Source: a virus
Virus record (IMG/VR): IMGVR_UViG_3300031898_000010
Location: 1 to 30,948 of that record
Direction: 5' to 3' (one strand)
DNA: 30,948 nt
The position numbers were made by a program, and so were the translations under genes. Shown here piece after piece: positions 6,445-15,201 of this stretch (the stretch's first letter is position 1; the number at the start of each line of letters is the position of its first letter). The notes beneath the pieces are model-generated. The model searched no databases, was not told where the DNA came from, and worked only from the letters and a program-made list of their open reading frames with translations.

Positions 6445-9400
6445 ATGCCGGGTGAATCAATAAAAAATGTCTTAGGTTTTGATGCTAGTGATGCTATTAC
6501 TAATTTAAGAGCATTAGCACTAGCACTAGAACAATATAATGTGGCAATAGCAAAATCAGCTAATGCTACTAAACTATTTAACCAAGCAAGTAAAAGTGCT
6601 GCTCAAACCAAGGATATTGATGCAGCGCGACAAAGTTGGTTGAATTATGGTAAAACTGTAAGTAGATTACCAGCAACACATCCTGTTATGCTTGAACAAA
6701 AACGACTCACTGAGGAGTTATCTAATGTAACTAAAAAAGCATCTTCTCAAATGATTTTATCATGGCAGAGTGTAATACGTATTTTCGTAATTCAAACTAT
6801 CCATCGTATAATAGCTCAAGCTAGTGCTGCATTAATTAGTGGGGTAACTGCGGCACGTAATTTCGGTATAGCAATAGGGGAAGTTGAGACTATTGCTATT
6901 GATGTTGGCGTAAGATTTGATGAATTAAGTGAAACAGCAATAAGAGTGGCTAAGGCAATTGGACAGCCATTATCAGTTGTGGCAGAAGCACAGTATCAAT
7001 TATTTTCAGAAGATATTGGTAATGCGCGACAAAATATGGAAGTATTTACTGCAGCACAAAAATTAGCTATTACCACAGTATCATCACTCGATGATGCTGT
7101 ATTATTATTAACTGGGACAATTCATGCATATAATTTTACTACTTCTGAAGCTGAGACAATAGCAGCAAAATATTTCAAGACGATTCAACTAGGTCGAGTG
7201 CGTGCAGATGAAATAGCTAATACTATGGGGCGTGTTACTATTGCGGGAGCACAACTTGGTATAGAATTTGATGAACTTTTAGCGACAATTGCTAGTCTCA
7301 CTATTTCAGGTATGGATGCTGCGCAAGCTTTGACCTTATTAACAAATATTCAATTAAAATTAATTCGTCCTACTGATGAAATGAAGCGCGCATTCAAAGA
7401 ATTACATGTAGAAAGTGCAGAGGCTGGTATTCAAATGTGGGGCCTCCAAGGTTTCTTAGAAAAATTACGCGGAACAACGGAGGGTACTGCAACTGAAATG
7501 GGGGAATTATGGGGACGTGTACGTGCTACGCGGGGTGCATTAGGTATTACTGGAGCTATGGCAGAACAATATCAACGTAGATTAGAGCTTATTAGAAATA
7601 CAACAAGTGAACTTTTAGATGAAAGATTGGAACTTATTTGGCAAACCAATGCTAAACAAGTAGAAATTGAATTAAATAAACTTTCTGTAACTATACAAGC
7701 AGGATTCGGTCGAGGAGTAAATGAGTTGATGTTAAAATTATTTAATGCGTTCGGTGGTGCTGTTGGTACGATCAAAGCATTAACTGTAGTAACTGTTGCA
7801 TCTGCTAGTGCATTTCTACTTGTAAGAACTGGTGCACTATCAGCATTATATGCTATTATCACTACAGCACCCACTGCTACAGCAGCATTAGTAGATTTAG
7901 GTGTAGCTGCAAAAGCATTAATTGCATCACCATTAGCCTGGGCTGTTGCTGTTGGCCTTGCTGTAACTGCTGTAATATATGCTTATAATCGTGCTACAGC
8001 AGCAGCTAAACAACATGCTACTGATACAATAAATGCTAACCGCACAGAGAGTGAAGCATTATTAAAGACTATGGAATTAGAACTTGAAGCTAGAATTAAA
8101 AAGGATAAACAATTACTTGCGGAATTACAAAGAAGATTACATCAACAAGTAATACTTGAGGGTGAGGCAGCTAAGGAGGCAGCAACTATTGAAGATAGAG
8201 CTTTTGATAGTTTACGTGATCAACTTAAAGATCGACTAAGTGCTATTGAAAGATTTACTACGGAAATTATAAAAATAGCAGATGATGCTGCTGAGGCTAT
8301 TCGTAATATTGAAAAAGAAAGTTTAGGAGTAAAACGAAGTTTAGAAGAATTTAATTTTGAACGTCAAATTAGATCATTAAATCAACAACAACAAATATTA
8401 CGCCTACTTGCAAAATCTTCTGAACTACGTAGCAAAGCTTCAATTGCTATTCGTAATAATGATGAAAAGACTGCTGATGCACTTAGTAGACAATCACAGG
8501 ATTATGCTAAACAAGCATTACAAATTGCAGATAATACGAGAAATACTGGATTAATTCGTCAAGCTGAACAGGGAGTACGTAACGCATTAGAAGGAGAAGT
8601 TGACTTAAATAATCAACTTATAAGACATAAAAAAGATCAGGCTAGAATTGCTGAACAAACATTACCGGATTTATATTCACAATCTACAGCTATTAAGGAA
8701 ATGGTAGAAAGATTTGCTAAGTTAAAATATGATGCCGAGAAAGCTAAAACACCTAAAGAATTTATAAAAACATTTCAAGAGATGAGTAAATTAGCTGGAG
8801 AAATTGATAAAAAAGTAGATGAATTTCAACAATTTAAGCCAGTTGCTGAGAAACTTGATTTACGTAAATTATTTGAAGATGCCACTAAAGATTTACGTGA
8901 AGGTCTCACTGGACAACGTATGGATTTAAGTCAAGCAATATTTTTTGATTCTATACAAATTGCACAAGTGTTACAAATAACATTAGATGAAGTGAGTCAA
9001 AAAGTATCAGTTGGTGTGAAACTGATAACTGGAAAAGAGGGCGCACGTTTACAACAAACTGAACTCACACAATTAATACAAAGATTGGATACGGCTAAAC
9101 AAACTGAGGTAGAGCGATTTGAAGCAATTACTACATCTGCACGAGCACAATCAAATTTGAATAATTTATTAGAGGTTCAAGCGCAAACTGCTTGGGATAC
9201 ACTTAAATGGCGTGAAAAGTTAGCAATTGTTTTGCACGCAGAACCAGAATTATATAAGAAATTAGCATTTCCTGATATAGTTAAAACTAATGAGGGTATT
9301 AAACAATTAACTAATCAGGCTATCAATTTGATTAAAGAGGGGGCACCTATTGAACAATTTACAGCTAAATTAAATGAGTTATCAAATATTGAAATTACTT

Positions 9401-9999
9401 TTCGTGCTGGTGGATTAATAGAAATAGCAGATAGAATAAAAGAAATTAGAGAAGAATTAGGTAAATATGCAACTGCACAAGAAACTATTAAATCAACGGC
9501 AAGTGTAATTGATATAATGGATCAAAATATAAATAATGCTTCAGATTCTATTGGTGGTATGGATGCTGCCGCCGTTAATGGGGCATCTAGTTTCATACAA
9601 TCTATGGAAGATAGAGCCGCAGCATCAGATGCAGCAACGACAAGAATTATAGCAAATGCACGAGCACAAGCAACAGCTACGGCTGGTATAGTAACTGAAA
9701 GTTTAGGTGGATATATTTATCGAGCTACTGGAGGTTCAATAGGTACAGATACAGTACCAGCGATGCTAACACCAGGAGAGTTTGTAGTAAATGCAGCAGC
9801 TACTAAAAGATTTTATAGTCAACTAGTCGCAATGAATAGTGGTGTGAAACCAGTTTATCGACAGGAGGGTGGACCAGTTACAACAATAGGTGACATTAAT
9901 ATCAATGTTAATGAGGCTGTTACACCACAACAAACTGCACGTGAAATCATGTCATCAATACGTCGTGAAATACGACGTGGCACCATGAGTCTGAGGTAA
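6445..9999 (+). CDS. Tape-measure protein
   Basis: A 1184-residue protein that sets tail length and probably helps DNA pass the host envelope. Residues 130-380 correspond to the conserved tail tape-measure core (helices with GVTAARNFG, LSETAIRVAKAIGQPLS, MGRVTIAGAQLGI, TISGMDAAQALTLL). Residues about 440-515 are strongly hydrophobic, probably two or three membrane-active helices. From 520 to about 1060 the protein is long, charged and Gln/Glu/Lys-rich, mostly coiled coil (LKDRLSAIERFTTEI, SLNQQQQILRLL). Near 1099-1130 is TDTVPAMLTPGEFVVNAAAT, the recurrent C-terminal motif of phage tape measures. At about 0.15 nm per residue the tail would be near 170-180 nm, an estimate only. It follows the chaperone genes as usual. 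Confidence 0.93.
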   Translation: MPGESIKNVLGFDASDAITNLRALALALEQYNVAIAKSANATKLFNQASKSAAQTKDIDAARQSWLNYGKTVSRLPATHPVMLEQKRLTEELSNVTKKASSQMILSWQSVIRIFVIQTIHRIIAQASAALISGVTAARNFGIAIGEVETIAIDVGVRFDELSETAIRVAKAIGQPLSVVAEAQYQLFSEDIGNARQNMEVFTAAQKLAITTVSSLDDAVLLLTGTIHAYNFTTSEAETIAAKYFKTIQLGRVRADEIANTMGRVTIAGAQLGIEFDELLATIASLTISGMDAAQALTLLTNIQLKLIRPTDEMKRAFKELHVESAEAGIQMWGLQGFLEKLRGTTEGTATEMGELWGRVRATRGALGITGAMAEQYQRRLELIRNTTSELLDERLELIWQTNAKQVEIELNKLSVTIQAGFGRGVNELMLKLFNAFGGAVGTIKALTVVTVASASAFLLVRTGALSALYAIITTAPTATAALVDLGVAAKALIASPLAWAVAVGLAVTAVIYAYNRATAAAKQHATDTINANRTESEALLKTMELELEARIKKDKQLLAELQRRLHQQVILEGEAAKEAATIEDRAFDSLRDQLKDRLSAIERFTTEIIKIADDAAEAIRNIEKESLGVKRSLEEFNFERQIRSLNQQQQILRLLAKSSELRSKASIAIRNNDEKTADALSRQSQDYAKQALQIADNTRNTGLIRQAEQGVRNALEGEVDLNNQLIRHKKDQARIAEQTLPDLYSQSTAIKEMVERFAKLKYDAEKAKTPKEFIKTFQEMSKLAGEIDKKVDEFQQFKPVAEKLDLRKLFEDATKDLREGLTGQRMDLSQAIFFDSIQIAQVLQITLDEVSQKVSVGVKLITGKEGARLQQTELTQLIQRLDTAKQTEVERFEAITTSARAQSNLNNLLEVQAQTAWDTLKWREKLAIVLHAEPELYKKLAFPDIVKTNEGIKQLTNQAINLIKEGAPIEQFTAKLNELSNIEITFRAGGLIEIADRIKEIREELGKYATAQETIKSTASVIDIMDQNINNASDSIGGMDAAAVNGASSFIQSMEDRAAASDAATTRIIANARAQATATAGIVTESLGGYIYRATGGSIGTDTVPAMLTPGEFVVNAAATKRFYSQLVAMNSGVKPVYRQEGGPVTTIGDININVNEAVTPQQTAREIMSSIRREIRRGTMSLR

Positions 10000-10003
10000 C
10001 ACA

Positions 10004-10606
10004 ATGCTTGACCAATTTGAAGCAGAACAAAGCGTACAAGTTAATATATTACGCCAACGCGATAATGTAATTCAATTTAATCCAAAAGGGAAATTTCACC
10101 TAGAACATTGGCGCAATGGTAAGTTATTATCTCGCCAGGAGTTTGCTAATGGTATTACGGATGAAGGTAAAAAGAAACTACTAAATCTTTACTTTTACTA
10201 TTCTGAAACCGGTAAGCCGGATGGTGCAACCTATGGTGTTTATATTGGACTAATTAATACTGGAGCTTCACTAGCTTCTGGTGATACATATACATCACAT
10301 TCTGGTTGGACTGAGTTTACTAATTATACTGTTGGTGGCAATTCTTATCGCGCTAATTGGGCTCCAGGTGCGGCAACTGGAACTGGTACTATAAGTATTA
10401 CTAACGCATCAGCTTTGACGTATGATATTACTGGGGCTGGTGGTACAATTTATGGTATATTTACTTGTTCTGGTATTATTACTGAAATTCGTGCACAAGG
10501 TAATACAACTGCGGGTAATAAACTTTGGGCCACTGGAGCCTTAGCTGCTGAATTGGCTGTTGTTTCTGGTGACCAATTAAAATTGACTTACACAGTAACT
10601 TGTTAA
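10004..10606 (+). CDS. Conserved phage structural protein, beta-rich C-terminus
   Basis: A 200-residue protein. Residues 1-75 hold LEHWRNGKLLSRQEFANGIT, followed by DEGKKKLLNLYFYYSE. The rest is a beta-rich domain with YIGLINTGASLASGDTYTSH, then SGWTEFTNYTVGG, and ends LWATGALAAELAVVSGD plus LKLTYTVTC. This GW-TEFTxY plus LWATG-xxxGDxLKxTYT pattern is familiar from small virion proteins of many phages, where a jelly-roll-like decoration or tail role is suspected but not established. It starts five bases after the tape measure stop, and its own stop overlaps the next start. No enzyme motif is visible. Confidence 0.6.
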   Translation: MLDQFEAEQSVQVNILRQRDNVIQFNPKGKFHLEHWRNGKLLSRQEFANGITDEGKKKLLNLYFYYSETGKPDGATYGVYIGLINTGASLASGDTYTSHSGWTEFTNYTVGGNSYRANWAPGAATGTGTISITNASALTYDITGAGGTIYGIFTCSGIITEIRAQGNTTAGNKLWATGALAAELAVVSGDQLKLTYTVTC

Positions 10607-10770
10607 TGACAGCACTGGAATTAGCAAAATTATTTCACAAATATTATGAAGAATTAGCACCTAAATTTAATTACATTACGCGCCTTGAAACTAGGAGTTT
10701 TGATTCTGAATCTTTAAATGGGCAGTTAATGATTGCTGTCTGTGAAAAGATTTTAGAATCAATAAAATAA
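10606..10770 (+). CDS. 54-residue conserved small phage protein
   Basis: A short gene with its ATG overlapping the previous stop (TAATG at 10604-10608) and its TAA one base before the fibre start. The product starts MTALELAKLFHKYYEELAPK and contains FNYITRLETRSF and QLMIAVCEKIL. It is helical, with the pattern of a known group of short phage proteins reading LA-x-LaPeFgYxTR then LMiaVcexIL. That group has no assigned function as far as I know. The tight overlaps on both sides and the preserved pattern support a real gene. Confidence 0.65.
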   Translation: MTALELAKLFHKYYEELAPKFNYITRLETRSFDSESLNGQLMIAVCEKILESIK

Positions 10771-10771
10771 C

Positions 10772-13150
10772 ATGTCACAAGTTCGTCCTGTTATTGTCCG
10801 TGGTAATCAATTAAAATTATTATTTTTGCCGGGGGACGAACTATTGGTACGTTATTTATCTTCAGATCGTGATTTAAAATTAGCATCCGGTGATAATTAT
10901 CATATATTCTTAGATAATGCACGTTGGCCTAAAACTACAGTTGATAATAAATATCTAAAACATACAACTAATGGTATATTGGAGTGGGCCGCTGCAACAA
11001 ATGACCACGGTGAACTAGATGGTTTAGGGGATGACGATCATTCACAATATCATAATGATACTCGGGGCGATGCGCGTTATTTTACTGAGGCTGAGCATAT
11101 TAATACAAGTGCCGGAGTACCTGATGCCGGTAAGCCTATTGTATTAGACGCTGGAGGCCAAATTGATGCGACAATGATTAATGATGCTGATGTGGACCAT
11201 GGTAATCTCACCGGTCTGGGAGACGATGATCATTCACAATATCATAATGATACTCGGGGCGATGCGCGCTATTTTACTGAGGCTGAGCATATTAATACAA
11301 GTGCCGGCGCTGGGGACGCCGGTAAGCCTATTATATTAAATGCTGACGGCCAAGTAGATGCAACAATGATTAGTGCTGTCGGAGATCACGGTAATCTCAC
11401 CGGTCTGGGAGACGATGATCATTCACAATATCATAATGATACTCGGGGCGATGCGCGCTATTTTACTGAGGCTGAGCATATTAATACAAGTGCCGGCGCT
11501 GAGGATGCCAGTAAGCCTATTGTATTAGACGCTGGAGGCCAAATTGATGCGACAATGATTAATGATGCTGATGTGGACCACGGTAATCTCACCGGTCTGG
11601 GAGACGATGATCATTCACAATATCATAATGATACTCGGGGCGATGCGCGCTATTTTACTGAGGCTGAGCATATTAATACAAGTGCCGGCGCTGAGGATGC
11701 CGGTAAGCCTATTGTATTAGACGCTGGAGGCCAAATTGATGCGACAATGATTAATGATGCTGATGTGGACCACGGTAATCTCACTGGTCTGGGAGACGAC
11801 GATCATTCACAATATTTATTAGCAAATGGAACTAGGACATTAACTGATAACCTTGCAGTTACAGCAACTAAAACTATTGATGGTAGAGATATATCAGTTG
11901 ATGGCACCAAATTAGATGGAATTGAGGTTGGTGCAGATGTAACTGATACTGTCAATGTAACTGCTGCTGGAGCAGCAATGTCTGGCGGTGCATTTCATGA
12001 TGGATTTTCTGATTTCATAGCCGCTGAGCATCTTTCACATCCAAATACAATAGCCAATACTCTAAGTGACCATAATTTAGCTGCACATACAGCATTGGAT
12101 TTATTAGCTATATTAGATACAAGTACCACGTATTATATTTCTACAACTGGAAGTGATGAAACTGGTGATGGAAGTAGCGAAAATCCGTGGGCTACTCTTA
12201 ATGGAGCAATGACATTTCTTGCTCCGTATTATATACCTTTGAATGTTACTATAACAATTCTATATAAAGATGGTCATTACGGAAGTTATACCGTCCCGGA
12301 TCAATTAGCACTTGTTCCATCCCATATTTGTTCACAATCTATATCAATTGCTGGAGAAAATACATATAGTAGAACATTTAGTTCCATTCAAAGTACAAGT
12401 GGATCAGCAGGAGCTTGGTATTATACATTAAATATAAATAGTGTTGCAAATATTATTACCGACGATTATGTACTAATTAAGAGTCCGACTGGCGGAACAT
12501 GGCCAAATCAATTGTATGGTTTCCATAGAGTAACTAATGTAGATGACGTAAATACTAGAATTACGGTTTTAATAAAAAGTAAATATGGTACTGCTTCATC
12601 TGGTGCTGTATCTGGGAATATAACTGTAATTAAGTCAATATTACATTTCACTGGAAGTAGTGCAAGTATTAATATAGGAAAACAAAATAATTTTACTTTT
12701 AATAAATTGGGGTTTGTGGGTGGAACAGATATAACTAGTTGGACTAATTTAGGGTGTCAAGCGACTGGTAGTTCGATAGTAACGTTTGGCACTTCTACTG
12801 GATTTGATAGATTCCATACCGCATTTTATCAATCTTCTGCTAGTCATTTAGGTACAAATTGTATAGCATCTGGTTGTACTTATGGAATTAGAATGTCTGC
12901 TGGAATGATTATTTCCACAGCAATTATAACTGGTTGCGAATATGGTACAATGGTTGATAATAATGCAACACTAAGAGTTGCTTCAGCGGCTGCGTCTGTT
13001 TTAATTGGGTGCAATTACGGTTATTATGCTAGAACTTCCGGATTTATTAGTGTTGGTCCATCTTATATTAATGAATTTTGTGTTACAGATGATTTTACTC
13101 CGAATTTAAATACACTTGGATCACTTGGTGAACTTATAGCTAACACATAA
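10772..13150 (+). CDS. Tail fibre / tailspike with DDDHSQY repeats and beta-helix end
   Basis: A 792-residue fibre, probably trimeric and host-recognising. Residues 1-77 are the likely attachment part. Residues 78 to about 345 consist of four near-identical 63-64 residue units plus a partial fifth, each with DHGNLTGLGDDDHSQYHNDT, then RGDARYFTEAEHINTSAG and an IDATMIND segment. The DDDHxQY motif is common in phage fibre shafts. After a link (TVNVTAAGAAMSG, HLSHPNTIANTLSDHN) the C-terminal part from about residue 453 starts YYISTTGSDETGDGSSENPW, the typical opening of right-handed beta-helix spikes, and runs to the end as short Ser/Thr/Gly-rich rungs. No chaperone or autocleavage domain was noticed. 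A depolymerase activity is possible but no active site can be named. Confidence 0.82.
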   Translation: MSQVRPVIVRGNQLKLLFLPGDELLVRYLSSDRDLKLASGDNYHIFLDNARWPKTTVDNKYLKHTTNGILEWAAATNDHGELDGLGDDDHSQYHNDTRGDARYFTEAEHINTSAGVPDAGKPIVLDAGGQIDATMINDADVDHGNLTGLGDDDHSQYHNDTRGDARYFTEAEHINTSAGAGDAGKPIILNADGQVDATMISAVGDHGNLTGLGDDDHSQYHNDTRGDARYFTEAEHINTSAGAEDASKPIVLDAGGQIDATMINDADVDHGNLTGLGDDDHSQYHNDTRGDARYFTEAEHINTSAGAEDAGKPIVLDAGGQIDATMINDADVDHGNLTGLGDDDHSQYLLANGTRTLTDNLAVTATKTIDGRDISVDGTKLDGIEVGADVTDTVNVTAAGAAMSGGAFHDGFSDFIAAEHLSHPNTIANTLSDHNLAAHTALDLLAILDTSTTYYISTTGSDETGDGSSENPWATLNGAMTFLAPYYIPLNVTITILYKDGHYGSYTVPDQLALVPSHICSQSISIAGENTYSRTFSSIQSTSGSAGAWYYTLNINSVANIITDDYVLIKSPTGGTWPNQLYGFHRVTNVDDVNTRITVLIKSKYGTASSGAVSGNITVIKSILHFTGSSASINIGKQNNFTFNKLGFVGGTDITSWTNLGCQATGSSIVTFGTSTGFDRFHTAFYQSSASHLGTNCIASGCTYGIRMSAGMIISTAIITGCEYGTMVDNNATLRVASAAASVLIGCNYGYYARTSGFISVGPSYINEFCVTDDFTPNLNTLGSLGELIANT
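11003..11820 (+). repeat. Tandem 189-192 bp repeats in fibre gene
   Basis: Units start at the GAC of DHG: 11003, 11195, 11384, 11576 and a partial unit at 11768. Spacings are 192, 189, 192 and 192, all multiples of three. The nucleotide sequence is almost identical between units, especially from TCACCGGTCTGGGAGACGAT to the AATACAAGTGCCGG that follows. Units differ mainly in the segment coding VPDAG, AGDAG, AEDAS or AEDAG. Near-identity at DNA level suggests recent amplification or ongoing recombination that keeps the reading frame. Confidence 0.92.
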
Positions 13151-13152
13151 TT

Positions 13153-14367
13153 ATGCCTAATACTCTAACAATTGGTGATGTTAATAATAAATTGTACCGG
13201 TTATCCGGGCAATTTAGTACAACTATAAAGACAAGTCAAAGTGTATCTACTTGGACAGGATCACCAACTGGTGTATCATGGGATGATACTAATACTCTAT
13301 TTTCCGGTACATCACTAAATGATAAATTATATCTATTATCTGGATTATTTAGTTCTACACTTAAGACAAGTCAAGATGTAAATTCTGTTGACACTAACCC
13401 AACGGATATATCTTGTGATAATACTAATACACCTTGGTGTGGTATTGAAGCATATAAATTATATCTCCAGTCAGGTAGATTTAGTTCTACTATTAAAACA
13501 AGTCAAGGTAATTTAGCTACTAATCGTAGACCACAAGGTATATCTTGGGATAATGTTAATACGCCGTGGTGTGCAAATATACCAGTACAAAAATTATATA
13601 TTCAATCTGGACAATTTAGTTCAACTGTAAAAACAAGTTTGGAGACAGTTGGTGGTGCAGAACCTTGGGCGATTACATTTAGTGCCGGTAATACACCTTG
13701 GGTAAGTGGAACATCTGATAAATTATATCTACAGTCTGGACAATTTAGTTCTACAATCAAAACAAGTCAAAGTATTGCTACAATTGATGGTTGGATGCAT
13801 GGTATTGAGACTGAACCTTATGGTAATAGACTGGGTTATAATCAATCATTAACAAGTGCGATATCTCTAAGTAGTGTTATTGATGCCTATAAAATACATG
13901 TAATACAACATGGTTTTACTATTAGTCAATTTATTGAAATGTGGGGCGGTGCGTATAATAGAAATATTACACATTATTTATCACTTCTACCGTTTGTTAG
14001 ATATGATGGTAATGGTCAATATACTACAGTTGAAAGAGGATTGCGACAAGATATTGTGCAACAATTTTTACCTAATCGTATTCAATATAATGATTTACAT
14101 GCTGAACAACAAATTAATTATAGTTTAATTAGAACTGCTGGTATACCTAGGTCAGTACAAACTGATATTACATTAGGATATAATTTTACGTTATCAAGAT
14201 CATTATGCAGTGATTTAATAATTACACAAACTATTTCTGGTATTAGTGCAAAAGCACCCAAGAGTGTATTAATTGTTAATCAAAGTATTACACTACAATT
14301 GGTTAAGCAATTAAGTGTAATTAGTGCAATAGACGTCCACTCGACCCATACACACTATGCCCTGTAG
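13153..14367 (+). CDS. Propeller-like repeat tail protein
   Basis: A 404-residue protein that starts two bases after the fibre stop. Its first 225 residues contain five units of about 45 residues, with KLYLQSGQFSSTIKTSQ at 13, 58, 102, 147 and 190 and a GISWDNTNTPWCG-like strand pair between them. This four-strand rhythm resembles blades of a beta-propeller; I infer that fold. From about residue 226 the sequence changes to a different repeat style (ISLSSVIDAYKIHVI, INYSLIRTAGI, ITQTISGISA) with alternating hydrophobics. It lies between the fibre and tail-tip genes, so a receptor-binding or fibre-connecting role is plausible. The C-terminus overlaps the next gene by 11 bases. Confidence 0.6.
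   Translation: MPNTLTIGDVNNKLYRLSGQFSTTIKTSQSVSTWTGSPTGVSWDDTNTLFSGTSLNDKLYLLSGLFSSTLKTSQDVNSVDTNPTDISCDNTNTPWCGIEAYKLYLQSGRFSSTIKTSQGNLATNRRPQGISWDNVNTPWCANIPVQKLYIQSGQFSSTVKTSLETVGGAEPWAITFSAGNTPWVSGTSDKLYLQSGQFSSTIKTSQSIATIDGWMHGIETEPYGNRLGYNQSLTSAISLSSVIDAYKIHVIQHGFTISQFIEMWGGAYNRNITHYLSLLPFVRYDGNGQYTTVERGLRQDIVQQFLPNRIQYNDLHAEQQINYSLIRTAGIPRSVQTDITLGYNFTLSRSLCSDLIITQTISGISAKAPKSVLIVNQSITLQLVKQLSVISAIDVHSTHTHYAL
13189..13800 (+). repeat. Five ~45-residue KLYLQSGQFSSTIKTSQ repeats (coding)
   Basis: Each unit has KLYxxSGxF-S-T-x-KTS followed about 20 residues later by a W-D-x-NTPW strand. The DNA copies are similar but not identical. The second and first units are the most diverged (WDDTNTLFSG in the first). 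The units are likely propeller blades. Confidence 0.8.
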
Positions 14368-14830
14368 TAATATTTTACGAACATACCATCCTTTTATAGG
14401 ATCAACTACTGATCCTAATGCACCTACGCCACCACCATTAACACCACCAACTATAACACCAGCAACAGAAATTACTTTTGTCTGTGCTAGTCCAGCAATG
14501 ACACTAACTATACGTAGTCCAAGATTAGGTGATAAAGATGAAATTACACATACTCGGATCAGTAGAGAAACAAGGGGAGGTCTCCTTTTGATTTTTAAAT
14601 CATCTGATTGGCCTGAAATTGAAAAATTAACTATGGAATTTGAGGGCTTAACTAAGGCCAAGGCAGAAGAGGCATTTTATTTTAATCAACAAACAGCCGG
14701 GAAACAAATAACACTTACAGATTGGGAAGGTAATAGTTGGACTGGAACTATGATGACAAGTAATATGGTTAAAAATAAGGATAATTGTGGCGTATCATTA
14801 ACAATTGAATTTGAAGGGAGCAGAGTATAA
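14357..14830 (+). CDS. Tail-tip protein A, small distal-tail-like
   Basis: A 157-residue protein. Residues 20-36 are proline-rich (DPNAPTPPPLTPPTITPA), probably a flexible arm. The remaining part is a beta-rich domain, GGLLLIFKSSDWPEIEKLTM, then an A-rich helix KAKAEEAFYFNQQTAG, QITLTDWEGNSWTG, and the last strand SLTIEFEG. The order helix, G-x-x-I-x-x-x-D-W-x-G, W-x-G, L-x-x-EFEG is also seen in the next gene product, so they look like paralogues. Position before the hub suggests a distal tail or baseplate-ring component. It overlaps the previous gene by 11 bases, and its stop overlaps the next ATG. Confidence 0.55.
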   Translation: MPCSNILRTYHPFIGSTTDPNAPTPPPLTPPTITPATEITFVCASPAMTLTIRSPRLGDKDEITHTRISRETRGGLLLIFKSSDWPEIEKLTMEFEGLTKAKAEEAFYFNQQTAGKQITLTDWEGNSWTGTMMTSNMVKNKDNCGVSLTIEFEGSRV

Positions 14831-15201
14831 TGTTTATACTAAGTTGCTATCAAACAACTACAATATTACCTAATCCAGATTTAGATGATAATGAAAATTT
14901 ATTATACGAGATTGATATTAAACGTAATTTGGGGGGTACTAAACATTATTATGTAAAACTTAAGAAGAGTAGACAAAAATTAACTTTTAATTTTACATTA
15001 ACTAGGATGAAGGCACTTGAACTTAGAGAATTTATACGTGCGTATATGGATCGTCAAATACGTATTCGATATTCGGGGTGGGCTACTATGTTAGGATGTT
15101 GGAAAGGTTATTTAACTATGAATCCATTTACATTTACTTCTATAAATGCAGATGTAATCAAAGTACCATTAGAATTTGAAGGTGTTGAATGCGATCCTTA
15201 A
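14830..15201 (+). CDS. Tail-tip protein B, paralogue-like of the preceding gene
   Basis: A 123-residue protein beginning at the ATG that overlaps the previous stop (TAATG at 14828-14832). It has beta strands HYYVKLKKSRQKLTFNF, a helix TRMKALELREFIRAYM, then RQIRIRYSGWATMLGCWKGY and a final strand VIKVPLEFEG. The arrangement and the shared EFEG end mirror the previous protein without its proline-rich arm. A distal tail/hub-adaptor role is inferred from position immediately before the 1016-residue hub gene, which starts 13 bases inside this one. Confidence 0.5.
   Translation: MFILSCYQTTTILPNPDLDDNENLLYEIDIKRNLGGTKHYYVKLKKSRQKLTFNFTLTRMKALELREFIRAYMDRQIRIRYSGWATMLGCWKGYLTMNPFTFTSINADVIKVPLEFEGVECDP

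Noticed and set aside
11003-11820. CRISPR-like or diversity-generating repeat array
   Set aside because: The units are coding, in frame and directly adjacent, with no spacers. No reverse transcriptase or Cas gene is present.
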